Of a DNA stretch of 64,000 bases, positions 32,711 through 45,418 are shown one piece after another (the first letter of the stretch is position 1; each line of letters begins with the position of its first letter). The notes under the pieces were generated by a model that saw only the letters and a list, made by a program, of their open reading frames with translations, was not told the DNA's origin and ran no database searches. The stretch covers positions 2,480,001 through 2,544,000 of the forward strand of contig CP048838.1 in the NCBI GenBank assembly GCA_012317185.1. Direction: 5' to 3'. Origin of the DNA: [Clostridium] innocuum (GTDB lineage Bacteria > Bacillota_I > Bacilli_A > Erysipelotrichales > Erysipelotrichaceae). A program made the translations under genes and the position numbers.

Positions 32711-34882
32711 TTATCCCATCATTTCTTTTATTTTTTCCTGCAGTGTACTCCTACGCACATGGCGGTCCTCCACGCGCAGCGCATGCAGGAACACCTCCTT
32801 ATCACCGAGCAGCACCAGACTTCGCTTTGCTCTGGTAACACCGGTGTAAATCAAACGCTTCTGCAGCATATAGCGATAATCCTTTACTATCGGCATAATG
32901 ACAATTGCATATTCACTGCCCTGTGCCTTGTGGATGGAGGTCGCATAGGCATGCGTGATATTGTAAATCTGTTCCCCGCTGTATTCAACAAGAACACCGT
33001 CAAAATCCGCCGTGATGCAGTTTTTCTGATGCACGTTGTCATCGCGGTAGCTGATTTCGATGATTTCTCCGATATCTCCGTTGTACACCTCATCCTCCGG
33101 CTGATTCTTCAGCTGCAGAATCTTGTCATGCTCACGGAACAGACGATAGCCTACCTTCAGCTCTTTTTTATATGAATCGGATGGATTCATCATTTTCTGT
33201 AGGGCATTGTTCAAAGCATCAATACCGGCAACACCGCCATACATCGGCGCCAGCACCTGTATTTCCTTTGGATCATAGCCCTTGTCCAGTGCATTGGATA
33301 CCACACTCAGAATCAGATCCCGAACCTCATAATTCTGACAGGGGAAAAATGCGATATCCTTTGCATGGTCCAGAATATCAGCCGAGCCCTCCCGAATCTG
33401 GTGTGCCAGTGTCACGACATCACTTCCCTCACTCTGACGGAAAATCTTATTCAGACGTACCAGCGGAAAACAGGCGCTCTCAATCAAATCCTTCAAAACA
33501 CACCCGCAGCCGACACTGGGCAGCTGATCCTCATCTCCAATCACAACAATTCTTTTCACCATGCGGCAGGCTCTCAACAGGTGATAGAACAGCCACTGAT
33601 CCACCATGGAAAATTCGTCAATAATCAGTAAATCAGCCTGAATCGGGTCCTTATCGTTCACCAGAAAGGTGTTCGTTTCCAAATCCCACTTCAGCAGGGA
33701 GTGAATCGTCGTTGCCGCCGTTGAGCTCAGCTCACTCAGCCGTTTGGCTGCCCGTCCGGTCGGAGCACACAGCGCTATTGTATCGGATGGATAGTAGCGC
33801 TGATATAAATCCAGGATACCCTTTACAATCGTCGTTTTTCCGGTTCCCGGTCCGCCTGTCAGAATCAGAAAGGGCTCTTTGAAAAAGGCAGTAATCGCCT
33901 CCTTCTGTTTATCTTCATAGCGGATATGAAATTTTTGTTCCATAATCCCGATATCCTCTACATCAAATGAAACTTCCTCTTCTGACTCACGATAAGGAAA
34001 CCCAGCAAGAAAGGAAGCAATGCCGTTTTGCGCATCATATTGTGTATGATGATATATGCGGCCATCCTCAATCATGATCAGGCGATCCAGCTCCAGCTCC
34101 TCCAGATAGGGAGCAATCTCCACAGATGCATCAAATTCCTTACAGAACCGTTTCTGTATCTGTTCCAGCGTTGTATAGGTATCCCCGCTTGCCATACATA
34201 AATCCAGCACACAGGATAATATGACAGCCTTGATGCGGTAGGGATGATCCTCCGCAAACGCCAGCTCCTTTGCCAGCTTATCCGCAGTTTTAAAGCCGAT
34301 CCCGTCGATTTCCTCAATCAGACGGTATGGGTTTTCCTTAACCATGGAAATCATCGCTTCGCCATAGGCAGCCTCCATCTTCATGATGGTTTTGACACTG
34401 ATTCCCATTCGCGTAAAGAAAACAACAGAGTCATCTGCCTCTTCATGCTCCATGATTCCCTGAATGATGGAGGCACGCTTTCTTGCGTTTAACGTTGTAA
34501 TCTGTTTCAAAGTCTCCGGATTTTCTTTTATGATTTCGATGGCATCCTCTCCAAGCGCTTCTACGATGGACTTCGCTGTCTGCGCTCCTATTCCGGGAAA
34601 CAGAGAGCTGGAAAAATAACGGATCAGTGTACTTTCATCGTTCGGCATCATTTTCTCATAGGCCGCAACCTGAAACTGCATTCCATAGCGGGGATGATCC
34701 ACATAATCCCCATGCAGCTTGTACAGCACATCCTCATTCAGCTCACTGAAATATCCGGTTGCTGTAAAATCTTCTTCATTTGCATCATAGGTAACAAATT
34801 TCGCAACGGTATATCCATTGGTATCATTGCGAAAAATTGTATGCAGATGCTTTGCTTTCAATATGATTTCTTCTTCATCCAT
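32711..34882 (-). CDS. recD2: ATP-dependent RecD2-like DNA helicase
   Basis: 723 aa SF1B 5'-3' helicase of the RecD2 type, which acts without RecBC in DNA repair and replication-fork maintenance. The N-terminal OB and HhH region includes LFPGIGAQTAKSIVEALG and EIDGIGFKTADKLA. The helicase core has Walker A LTGGPGTGKTTIVKGIL, ALCAPTGRAAKRLSE (Ia), LIIDEFSMVD (II) and VIGDEDQLPSVG (III). HAYATSIHKAQGSEY (V) and YTGVTRAKRSLVLLG (VI) follow. ATG 34882 follows GAGGT by 6 nt, 19 bp after the CPBP gene. Confidence 0.96.
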   Translation of the reverse strand: MDEEEIILKAKHLHTIFRNDTNGYTVAKFVTYDANEEDFTATGYFSELNEDVLYKLHGDYVDHPRYGMQFQVAAYEKMMPNDESTLIRYFSSSLFPGIGAQTAKSIVEALGEDAIEIIKENPETLKQITTLNARKRASIIQGIMEHEEADDSVVFFTRMGISVKTIMKMEAAYGEAMISMVKENPYRLIEEIDGIGFKTADKLAKELAFAEDHPYRIKAVILSCVLDLCMASGDTYTTLEQIQKRFCKEFDASVEIAPYLEELELDRLIMIEDGRIYHHTQYDAQNGIASFLAGFPYRESEEEVSFDVEDIGIMEQKFHIRYEDKQKEAITAFFKEPFLILTGGPGTGKTTIVKGILDLYQRYYPSDTIALCAPTGRAAKRLSELSSTAATTIHSLLKWDLETNTFLVNDKDPIQADLLIIDEFSMVDQWLFYHLLRACRMVKRIVVIGDEDQLPSVGCGCVLKDLIESACFPLVRLNKIFRQSEGSDVVTLAHQIREGSADILDHAKDIAFFPCQNYEVRDLILSVVSNALDKGYDPKEIQVLAPMYGGVAGIDALNNALQKMMNPSDSYKKELKVGYRLFREHDKILQLKNQPEDEVYNGDIGEIIEISYRDDNVHQKNCITADFDGVLVEYSGEQIYNITHAYATSIHKAQGSEYAIVIMPIVKDYRYMLQKRLIYTGVTRAKRSLVLLGDKEVFLHALRVEDRHVRRSTLQEKIKEMMG

Positions 34883-34901
34883 TCACTTACCTCAGTTATT
34901 C

Positions 34902-35609
34902 TTATAAAAGCATAAAAAGCATGGATATGATATTATTTCCTGCATGTACCATACCGGGTACCAGACAGGAAGAGCTTTTTTCATATCCGTAGGCCAGAAC
35001 CATTCCGATTCCGGCATATACAAGCAGATAGCTGACATCCACCAGATTTCCTGCAAGAAGTGAATCCACGATATGGATGGACCCAAACAGGATACTGCTG
35101 ATGATTGCAGCTGTCCAAAATCCGATTCTGCTTCGCAGGCAGGAAAAAGCCCCTGCACGAAACACCGTTTCCTCAATAATCGGCGCAAATACACACGTTG
35201 ACAAAATTGTCATCAGTGGTAACACTGTACTGGCATTGCGAATCTCTTCCTGATTGACGCTGTTTCCAGTCTGCGTCAAAAGTCCAATCAGCAAAGACAG
35301 CAGCATATTTACAGCCAGAATGACCACAATCAGATAGGCACTCATTTTCAGATTCGCCCCTGTATTCCTGCGAAATTTCATCCAGGAATCCCGTAGAACC
35401 GGCCACGCAAGCAAGATGGCTACACCGGCAGTAAATACGTAAATCAGGAGCTGCACCCATGGCAGCAGAATCGTTGCCCCAGGTTGAACGGCAAGCGTAA
35501 TTTTTGTCGCAACGATACGGTATACATACAGATAGCCTGCAAAATAATGCACAAGCAGGGCAAGCATACGCCCAATGGATAAGCTGTAAACAGCTGGTTT
35601 AGTTTCCAT
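34902..35609 (-). CDS. CPBP-family intramembrane metalloprotease (CAAX-like)
   Basis: About 235 aa integral membrane protein. ABI/CPBP signature motifs are present: APIIEETVFRAGAF (EExxxR), ILFGSIHIVDSL (FxxxH) and VPGMVHAGNNIIS (HxxxN). Families with these motifs include CAAX prenyl proteases and bacteriocin-immunity proteins. The target is unknown and no bacteriocin gene is adjacent. The start METKPAVYSLS at 35609 has GGAGAG before it and overlaps the mnmA end by 11 bp, so the 20 residues further upstream are mnmA shadow. Confidence 0.9.
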   Translation of the reverse strand: METKPAVYSLSIGRMLALLVHYFAGYLYVYRIVATKITLAVQPGATILLPWVQLLIYVFTAGVAILLAWPVLRDSWMKFRRNTGANLKMSAYLIVVILAVNMLLSLLIGLLTQTGNSVNQEEIRNASTVLPLMTILSTCVFAPIIEETVFRAGAFSCLRSRIGFWTAAIISSILFGSIHIVDSLLAGNLVDVSYLLVYAGIGMVLAYGYEKSSSCLVPGMVHAGNNIISMLFMLL

Positions 35610-36759
35610 TATTGACTCTCCCTGCGATACGGTGCTGCAAGCTGATCCCTTCCTTGAATACATCCTCAATCACTCCCCCGCCCAGGCATTCTTCCTTCTG
35701 ATAAAATACCGCTTCCTGGCCTGCTGTCACAGAGCTGACCATTTGCGGATAGCGCAAAAACACAGTGGTTTCATCTATGAAGCGCAGGATAACATCATTA
35801 TCCGGCTGCCGGTACCTAAATTTCGCCGTACAAACATAATCCCCCTGCGGCCTTTCAGAGGAGAACCAGTTGACACCGGATACAATGCAGCTATCGGAAT
35901 GCAGCCAGTCACTTTCACTCCCGTTTGTCACATACAAAATGTTTTTTTGTACATCCTTGCCAACCACAAACCACGGTCCGCGATTGCCTCCAATGCCAAG
36001 ACCCTTTCGCTGTCCGATCGTATAGTACAACACACCACTGTGTCTTCCAACGACCTCCAGTGTTTCAATATCCATAATATCTCCATCCCGGCTCGGCAAA
36101 TAGTTCTTTAAAAATTCCTTGAAATTGCGTTCTCCGATAAAGCAGATACCTGTAGAATCCTTTTTCTCTGCAACACTGTTCAACTCCATGCGCTCTGCAA
36201 TTTCGCGCACCTCTTGCTTTTCCATATGTCCGACGGGAAACATGGAGTGCCGCAGTGCATCCTGCGAAACCTGACAGAGAAAATATGTCTGATCTTTATT
36301 ATTGTCAGCACCCCTAAGCATGCGGGATTCCTCAGCGCTATGATCCACCTGAGCATAATGACCCGTTGCCAGGGTATCAAAGCCAAGCCTTCTTGCATAG
36401 TCCATAAAGGCATCGAACTTTATATACTTATTACACAAAATATCCGGATTTGGTGTTCTTCCTTTCCGATATTCCTCCAGAAAATACGTGAATACATGAT
36501 CCCAGTATTCCTTTACAAAATCCACGCGAAGCAATGGAAGCCCCAGCTTATCCGCAACCGCCTTGGCATCCAGATAATCCTGTTCCTGCGGACATACATC
36601 ATCCTGAATCGTAGGATTTCCCATGATATCATTATTTGCAAAGGAATCCCAGTTCCGCATAAACGCACAGGTCACATCATATCCCTGCTCCTTCAGCAGA
36701 TATGCCGCAACAGCAGAATCTACCCCACCTGATAAACCTAATAACACTTTCTGACTCAT
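35599..36759 (-). CDS. mnmA: tRNA 2-thiouridylase MnmA
   Basis: 386 aa. It inserts sulfur at C2 of wobble uridine 34 in tRNA-Lys, -Glu and -Gln, using ATP to adenylate the base. The PP-loop is LLGLSGGVDSAVAAYLL. Catalytic Cys residues lie in NPDILCNKYIKF and KDSTGICFIGERNF. YTIGQRKGLGIGG and a C-terminal beta-barrel complete the fold. ATG 36759 is chosen because AGGTG lies 6 nt upstream. First gene of mnmA-CPBP-recD2 and probably the following small genes. Confidence 0.97.
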   Translation of the reverse strand: MSQKVLLGLSGGVDSAVAAYLLKEQGYDVTCAFMRNWDSFANNDIMGNPTIQDDVCPQEQDYLDAKAVADKLGLPLLRVDFVKEYWDHVFTYFLEEYRKGRTPNPDILCNKYIKFDAFMDYARRLGFDTLATGHYAQVDHSAEESRMLRGADNNKDQTYFLCQVSQDALRHSMFPVGHMEKQEVREIAERMELNSVAEKKDSTGICFIGERNFKEFLKNYLPSRDGDIMDIETLEVVGRHSGVLYYTIGQRKGLGIGGNRGPWFVVGKDVQKNILYVTNGSESDWLHSDSCIVSGVNWFSSERPQGDYVCTAKFRYRQPDNDVILRFIDETTVFLRYPQMVSSVTAGQEAVFYQKEECLGGGVIEDVFKEGISLQHRIAGRVNNGN

Positions 36760-36834
36760 ATTCATCACCTGTCTTTTCATAATACCATCAGTTTTTATTC
36801 TTTTAAATCATGTTCAATAAAAATGATATGTTCT

Positions 36835-36843
36835 ATTATAGCA
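36835..36843 (-). promoter_or_regulatory. Extended -10 promoter of the mnmA operon
   Basis: TGC-TATAAT on the minus strand, about 76 nt before the mnmA ATG. The -35 hexamer is weak (CAACTA at 17 nt). Confidence 0.6.
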
Positions 36844-36998
36844 TGGAATTGCTATATTAGTTGAATGTTCCCAATTTTTTTCAATGCTGCTTCCTTGGGA
36901 TTTCACAATACAGCTTTCCTTAAACCTATATATTTTATACCTACGGTATGCTATGCATTCCTGATACCTGACGCTTATAGCAACAAAGAAATTCCAAA

Positions 36999-37026
36999 CA
37001 AAAAAAGACCCATCCAAAGATGAGTC
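36999..37026 (-). terminator. Terminator of the rRNA operon
   Basis: GACTCATC and GATGGGTC form an 8-bp stem with one G-U pair and a TTTG loop, then TTTTTTTG on the minus strand. It begins 5 nt after the 5S 3' end. Confidence 0.9.
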
Positions 37027-37031
37027 AGATT

Positions 37032-37145
37032 ACCTGGCAGCGTGCTATCTTCACTGGAGCCAGTCCAGATATTGTCGCCGCTGATATGCTTAACTTCTGT
37101 GTTCGGGATGAGAACAGGTGTGTCCACATCGCTATCGCCACCAGA
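37032..37145 (-). rRNA. rrf: 5S ribosomal RNA
   Basis: About 114 nt. The minus strand begins TCTGGTGGCGATAGC, contains CCGAACACAGAAGTTAAG, and ends GCTGCCAGGT, which pairs with the 5' end. Last gene of the rRNA operon, about 67 nt after 23S. End points are set by stem pairing. Confidence 0.95.
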
Positions 37146-37166
37146 TCACTTTGAGGTCTACCCCTC

Positions 37167-37181
37167 AAAACTGAATAACAG
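37167..37181 (-). other. 3' arm of the pre-23S processing stem
   Basis: CTGTTATTCAGTTTT on the minus strand, downstream of 23S, is the exact complement of the 15-nt arm at 40246-40260. Together they would form the duplex cut by RNase III or Mini-III to release pre-23S. Confidence 0.75.
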
Positions 37182-37211
37182 TTGACAGTTTCTTTTTGTA
37201 CCATCTGGTAC

Positions 37212-40123
<2,912 letters not shown>

Positions 40124-40245
40124 TTAAGTTCAAAGCGTTCATTTCTTTGCTTAGGTTTTTGCTTGAGTTTTCTGTTTTGTTTAACTTTCTACTCGTGAAT
40201 ATCTATGTTTGTTTACAACTTTCGTTATAGACCTTCATATGTCTT

Positions 40246-40260
40246 CTGTTATTCAGTTTT
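40246..40260 (-). other. 5' arm of the pre-23S processing stem with boxA-like motif
   Basis: The minus strand reads AAAACTGAATAACAG, perfectly complementary to 37167-37181. The overlapping TCTTTGAAAACTG resembles boxA antitermination sequences of Firmicutes rRNA leaders. Confidence 0.75.
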
Positions 40261-40300
40261 CAAAGATCGACTTCTTTTTCGTTTGGAAGATCAGTCTTCC

Positions 40301-40316
40301 AAAACTGAACAGGAAA
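40301..40316 (-). other. 3' arm of the pre-16S processing stem
   Basis: The minus strand reads TTTCCTGTTCAGTTTT, a perfect 16-nt complement of the arm upstream of 16S at 41977-41992. Confidence 0.75.
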
Positions 40317-40350
40317 TGTTCGATAACTCTTCTTTTGTACTTTCTCCTTA

Positions 40351-41892
<1,542 letters not shown>

Positions 41893-41976
41893 ATTTAGCT
41901 CTAACGCATGACTTGCGTTTGAATTTCATTTTTGTTATCGTTATACCGAGAATATTGTTTTCTCAAATAATTGACG

Positions 41977-41992
41977 TTTCCTGTTCAGTTTT
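41977..41992 (-). other. 5' arm of the pre-16S processing stem with boxA-like motif
   Basis: The minus strand reads AAAACTGAACAGGAAA, pairing perfectly with 40301-40316. It is preceded by GGTCTTTGAAAACTG, the same boxA-like motif as before 23S. Confidence 0.75.
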
Positions 41993-42044
41993 CAAAGACC
42001 GAAATTTCTATTTCGTTTGCCGCTGTACTCATCAGCGCTCGTAT

Positions 42045-42103
42045 ATAATACAACGAATCATACCCTGTGTCAACAGCTTTTTTTTATTTTTTTGACTTTT
42101 TTG
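42045..42103 (-). promoter_or_regulatory. rRNA operon promoter with A-tract UP element
   Basis: On the minus strand a consensus TTGACA (42068-42073) and TATTAT (42045-42050) are 17 nt apart. Directly upstream lie phased A-tracts (AAAAAAGTC, AAAAAAATAAAAAAAAGC at 42076-42103), an UP element that binds the RNA polymerase alpha subunits. Only one promoter is evident. Confidence 0.9.
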
Positions 42104-42243
42104 TCATAAATCAGCAAACTGTGTCACAACGCCTTCGATACGCCGCATGCGACAGCTGATTATCATATACCGTACAAACCTTCCCCATCGCCTATAGGAT
42201 GGCGGATCCAGTGGAATAAGATCACGGTTTCGTAAGATCCAGT

Positions 42244-42426
42244 CTACTTTTCATTCACACAGGCGTTCCTTACCTGTTTCATCCGAAATACCACTTCATC
42301 ACATGCAGCAGGATCACAACGGTAAAATTCTATATCTTTGCCGACTCGTTCCACTGTATCCTGTCTCTGCACTACCTGCTCTTCATCTTGCTTCCATAAT
42401 TTTTTAAAGAAATCTTTTACCCTCAT
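42244..42426 (-). CDS. Small protein of unknown function (60 aa)
   Basis: The frame begins MRVKDFFKKLWKQDEEQVVQ, a basic then acidic helix, and continues KDIEFYRCDPAACDEVVFRM to a NACVNEK end. GAGAG lies 5 nt before ATG 42426. An amphipathic N-terminus followed by a short half-domain is loosely like the start of a SepF cell-division protein, but the gene stops where a SepF core would continue, so this is only a weak resemblance. It lies upstream of the rRNA promoter in the same direction. No family is recognised. Confidence 0.45.
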   Translation of the reverse strand: MRVKDFFKKLWKQDEEQVVQRQDTVERVGKDIEFYRCDPAACDEVVFRMKQVRNACVNEK

Positions 42427-42577
42427 AGTATCTCTCTTTCCTCTATGTTTTACTGCATCCGTATTCTATATATAGAAGTATACCATACACAAGGCAATAC
42501 CTATGGTAAAATCAGCTTCTTCCCCAATCTTGTAGTAGATTTTCACAGTTCCCTTTCCCTCTTTTGATGACATAATA

Positions 42578-42619
42578 AAAGGGCTCCTATACGATTGCTT
42601 AATATCCTATAAGAAACCC
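42578..42619 (-). terminator. Probable terminator of the marR-MATE operon
   Basis: GGGTTTCTTATA and TATAGGAGCCC pair with G-U pairs and one bulge around an 18-nt loop. TTTTATT follows on the minus strand. It lies about 55 nt after the MATE stop. Confidence 0.6.
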
Positions 42620-42673
42620 TTCTATATATCAGAATTGCAGGAAAGCTCTTTGGCATTCATTCCCTCTAACGGT

Positions 42674-44089
42674 TTATGCTTCCTTTTCCTCCAGTTGTGT
42701 TTGCTGCTTTGCTTCTTCCACATGTTCTTCATCCATGTTACGAAACAGCTTTTTGAAGAAGAGCACGAACATCGTTACCGTAGTCAGAACGGCCAGTATA
42801 TCCGCGATCGGCTCTGCCAGAAATACTGCCATAACCTTATCCTCTATAAACATCGGAAGGATATAAATCAGCGGGATCAAAACGATAATTTTACGAAACA
42901 TCGCAAGAAATGCTGAGGTTTTTGCGTTGCCAAGGGCAATAAAGGTTTGCTGACAGGCAATCTGTGCGCCAAACAGCAGGCAACCTCCCATATAAATGCG
43001 CAAAGCCCACACGGTAATTTCTGTTAGAGCGGGATCACTGGTAAATATCGCCGCAAACATATTCGGCACCACCATGGCAAGCAGCCAGAGTACAGCAGAG
43101 TAGGTCAGACAGCTGATCAGCAAAAGACGAAAGGCCTTTTTCACACGATAGGCATTGTTTGCTCCGTAGTTATAGCTGATAATCGGCTGTGCTCCCTGGG
43201 TAAAGCCGGATAGTGGCAGCATGGCAAACTGCATAACACTCGATAGTATCGTCATAGCACCGACTGCAAGGTCTCCCCCATACTTCAAGAGGGAAGAGTT
43301 AAAGCACAATACGAGAATACTTTCCGTTGATTGCATTATGAAGGGTGCCACACCTAAGGCAAGCGAGGGTAACAGCACCTTTGCTTTTATACGGAAATTG
43401 CTCATGCGCAGCTTCAATATCGTCTGCTTTCCCATCAGAAAGCGCATGACCCAAACGGAAGAAATACCCTGTGATATAACCGTGGCGAGCGCAGCACCCT
43501 GCACTCCCATATCGAAAACAAAAATCAGTATCGGATCCAAAATGATATTGGTGATTGCTCCGATTACAACGGTCAGCATACTGATTCTGCTGAAGCCCTG
43601 CGCGGATATAAAGGCGTTCATCCCAAGCGTAAGCTGGACGAAAATCGTGCCGGCAGCATATATGATCATATAGGACTGTGCATAGCCGATCGTATTCTCA
43701 CTTGCTCCAAACATATAAAGCAGTGGTGTATGAAAACCGATGACAGCTATGGTAAGCACCAGAGCGGTGATGATCAGGGCACAGCAGCAGTTTCCGAGAA
43801 TCTTCTCCGCCCCCTTGATATCCTGCTGCCCCATCAGAATAGAAGCACGTGGTGCTCCCCCCATTGCGACAAGTGCCGCAAAGGCGGATATAATCATGAT
43901 AATAGGAAAGCTGATTCCGACACCTGTCAGGGCCGTTGCACCCACTTCCGGTATATGACCGATATACATACGGTCTACCATATTGTACAGAGCGTTAACC
44001 AGCTGTGATAAAATAGCCGGTACTGCCAGCATAAAAAATAATCTGCCAATGCTTTCCTTTCCCAAATCCACTTCTTTTGACATCTTCAT
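42674..44089 (-). CDS. MATE-family multidrug efflux transporter
   Basis: 471 aa with about 12 membrane helices in two pseudo-repeats. It begins KESIGRLFFMLAVPAILSQL then VNALYNMVDRMYIGHIPEVG, the MATE opening motif. Each half has the ALxxxxxxS pattern (GAALATVISQGISSVWV), and GFTQGAQPIISYNYGANNAY marks the second half. It exports cations or drugs against Na+ or H+ across the cytoplasmic membrane. GGAGG 8 nt before ATG 44089 overlaps the marR end. Probably repressed by the MarR protein encoded just upstream. Confidence 0.95.
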   Translation of the reverse strand: MKMSKEVDLGKESIGRLFFMLAVPAILSQLVNALYNMVDRMYIGHIPEVGATALTGVGISFPIIMIISAFAALVAMGGAPRASILMGQQDIKGAEKILGNCCCALIITALVLTIAVIGFHTPLLYMFGASENTIGYAQSYMIIYAAGTIFVQLTLGMNAFISAQGFSRISMLTVVIGAITNIILDPILIFVFDMGVQGAALATVISQGISSVWVMRFLMGKQTILKLRMSNFRIKAKVLLPSLALGVAPFIMQSTESILVLCFNSSLLKYGGDLAVGAMTILSSVMQFAMLPLSGFTQGAQPIISYNYGANNAYRVKKAFRLLLISCLTYSAVLWLLAMVVPNMFAAIFTSDPALTEITVWALRIYMGGCLLFGAQIACQQTFIALGNAKTSAFLAMFRKIIVLIPLIYILPMFIEDKVMAVFLAEPIADILAVLTTVTMFVLFFKKLFRNMDEEHVEEAKQQTQLEEKEA

Positions 44090-44092
44090 TCA

Positions 44093-44560
44093 TCATTCCT
44101 CCAATGTATGTTCGTTTGTTTCTATAATATTTTCGATATTCGCATTGATGCGATCAAAGGTCTGTAGGACGATATTTATATGCTCCTGTGGGATCCCCTT
44201 CAGAATGTGAGCTTCCACCTCGCTGCGTTTTTTCAAAAGCACCTGAATGACCTCCTGTGCCGCTTCTGTCAGAAACAGGTGCTGTATACGCCGGTCACTA
44301 TTGTCTGTTTCTATGTATACATATCCCTTTAGCAGCAGGGATTCAATCCCTCTGGCAACCAGCCCCTTGGATATACCAAGAAATGCACTCAGCTCCTTTG
44401 CCGTATTGATTGTACGATTGTTGGATAGGAAAATCAGAATATCCACTTCGCTGGGAGAGAGCTGGTAATGCTTCAGCTCAGGCGCACTTATTCTGGCATA
44501 AACCTTACGAAAAGCCGCACAACGCTTTACAAGTGTTTCCAGATTGGTATGTTTGAGCAT
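44093..44560 (-). CDS. MarR-family transcriptional regulator
   Basis: 155 aa winged-helix repressor. The DNA-binding region reads LSPSEVDILIFLSNNR, INTAKELSAFLGISKGLVAR and GIESLLLKGYVYIETDNSDR, followed by the wing RRIQHLFLTEAAQEVIQ. Helices at both ends form the dimer domain. GGAGGTGATGAC precedes ATG 44560. A perfect GTTTAC-TT-GTAAAC palindrome between its -10 and start is the likely autoregulatory operator. The stop is next to the MATE start, so it probably controls that pump. The ligand is unknown. Confidence 0.93.
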   Translation of the reverse strand: MLKHTNLETLVKRCAAFRKVYARISAPELKHYQLSPSEVDILIFLSNNRTINTAKELSAFLGISKGLVARGIESLLLKGYVYIETDNSDRRIQHLFLTEAAQEVIQVLLKKRSEVEAHILKGIPQEHINIVLQTFDRINANIENIIETNEHTLEE

Positions 44561-44576
44561 GTCATCACCTCCATTA

Positions 44577-44590
44577 GTTTACTTGTAAAC
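44577..44590. promoter_or_regulatory. MarR operator palindrome
   Basis: GTTTAC-TT-GTAAAC, a perfect 6-bp inverted repeat with a 2-nt centre. It lies just downstream of the marR -10 and 17 nt before the ATG. Binding there would block the promoter. Confidence 0.7.
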
Positions 44591-44596
44591 GATTAT

Positions 44597-44624
44597 AGTA
44601 TATCATGTTTTCACGAACTTGCAA
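44597..44624 (-). promoter_or_regulatory. Promoter of the marR-MATE operon
   Basis: The minus strand has TTGCAA (44619-44624), a 16-nt spacer and TATACT (44597-44602), with a second TATAAT 5 nt further on. Confidence 0.6.
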
Positions 44625-44663
44625 GCAGCAATATAGAAAATGGTTGACAGCAGCAATATAGAA
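44624..44663. repeat. Two direct copies of a 15-bp sequence
   Basis: AGCAGCAATATAGAA occurs at 44624-44638 and 44649-44663, 25 bp apart, upstream of the marR -35. It may be a small duplication or a second regulator site. A TTGACA at 44644-44649 lies between the copies on the plus strand. Confidence 0.6.
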
Positions 44664-45410
44664 TATACATTGCCAAAGGCATGCTGTATTGATTCTTTAC
44701 AGCTGATATAGTCCACTACCTTATCAATGCGAAGAAAGAAAATTCATAAATGAAAGGAACCACTGGCGAAGCGGCTGGAAAAGTTTGCTTCGCAGCAATC
44801 TCTTCCCGGATTCCATAAGCAGAAACAATCCCTAGCGCCTTTCAACAGAAAATATGTTGAGTTAAAAGCAGCGCATAATCCAAATGCGGACCTCTTGAAT
44901 GCTAGCTGCTTCTTTTAAGACTGCTTTTATTTAACGGGGCGGTAATTGCCTGTATGATATATTTATTTCCTATTAGACGATACGCCGATTTTGCATATTG
45001 CAGGATACTGCCGAAAAGACATAGGCAGGTGTTGTGATATTTGCTTAGAAAGTTAAAAGCAAACCCCGACAGCACCATCCTGGAAACGGATAGAGGTTTA
45101 TAACAGCCAAAGAATAAAGTGTGAAACAAAACAATTATGCAATATCTGCGCCCGCACAGCGAAATGCAGGGGAAATGGAAAAAGATATGAAATATTTCGA
45201 TCCTATTCTAAAGGGCATTGAATATCTAAACGGATAGTCAGGACATGTTTTCCTAATTTTGCTGTTCTATCCCGGAATAACAAAAGGGCCTCAGCTTCCA
45301 TTGGATATCATCCAACAGAATAAGAGTCCCATTCATTTTATAAGCAGATCACAGCTTTACGCAGGTAAGCGTACTGATACAGGAGGTAACCTTTTCTATG
45401 CACTGTACGC
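44664..45410. other. Gene-free stretch of about 0.75 kb
   Basis: No ORF with SD and protein-like composition is seen on either strand. It contains an inverted repeat GCGAAGC (44766-44772) / GCTTCGC (44787-44793). At its right end a plus-strand terminator overlaps the osmoprotectant gene stop. It may hold an unannotated RNA or a decayed gene. Confidence 0.5.
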
Positions 45411-45418
45411 TTATTTTT
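45366..45418 (+). terminator. Terminator-like hairpin on the plus strand, no known gene upstream
   Basis: TAAGCGTAC (45366-45374) and GTACGCTTA (45405-45413) are perfect 9-bp arms with a 30-nt loop, followed by TTTTT on the plus strand only. The minus-strand opu gene ends within the right arm, but in that direction no U-run follows. Confidence 0.55.

Larger units (their letters stand above)
40124..40350 (-). other. 16S-23S internal spacer, no tRNA
   Basis: About 227 nt. It contains no tRNA-Ile or tRNA-Ala, unlike many rrn operons. It holds the 16S 3' processing arm (40301-40316), a TTGGAAGATcagtCTTCCAA hairpin (about 40283-40302) and the 23S 5' processing arm preceded by a boxA-like CTTTGAAAACTG. 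Confidence 0.85.

Noticed and set aside
44902..45129. Minus-strand ORF of 75 aa in the gene-free stretch
   Set aside because: No SD, low-complexity composition and no recognisable segment.
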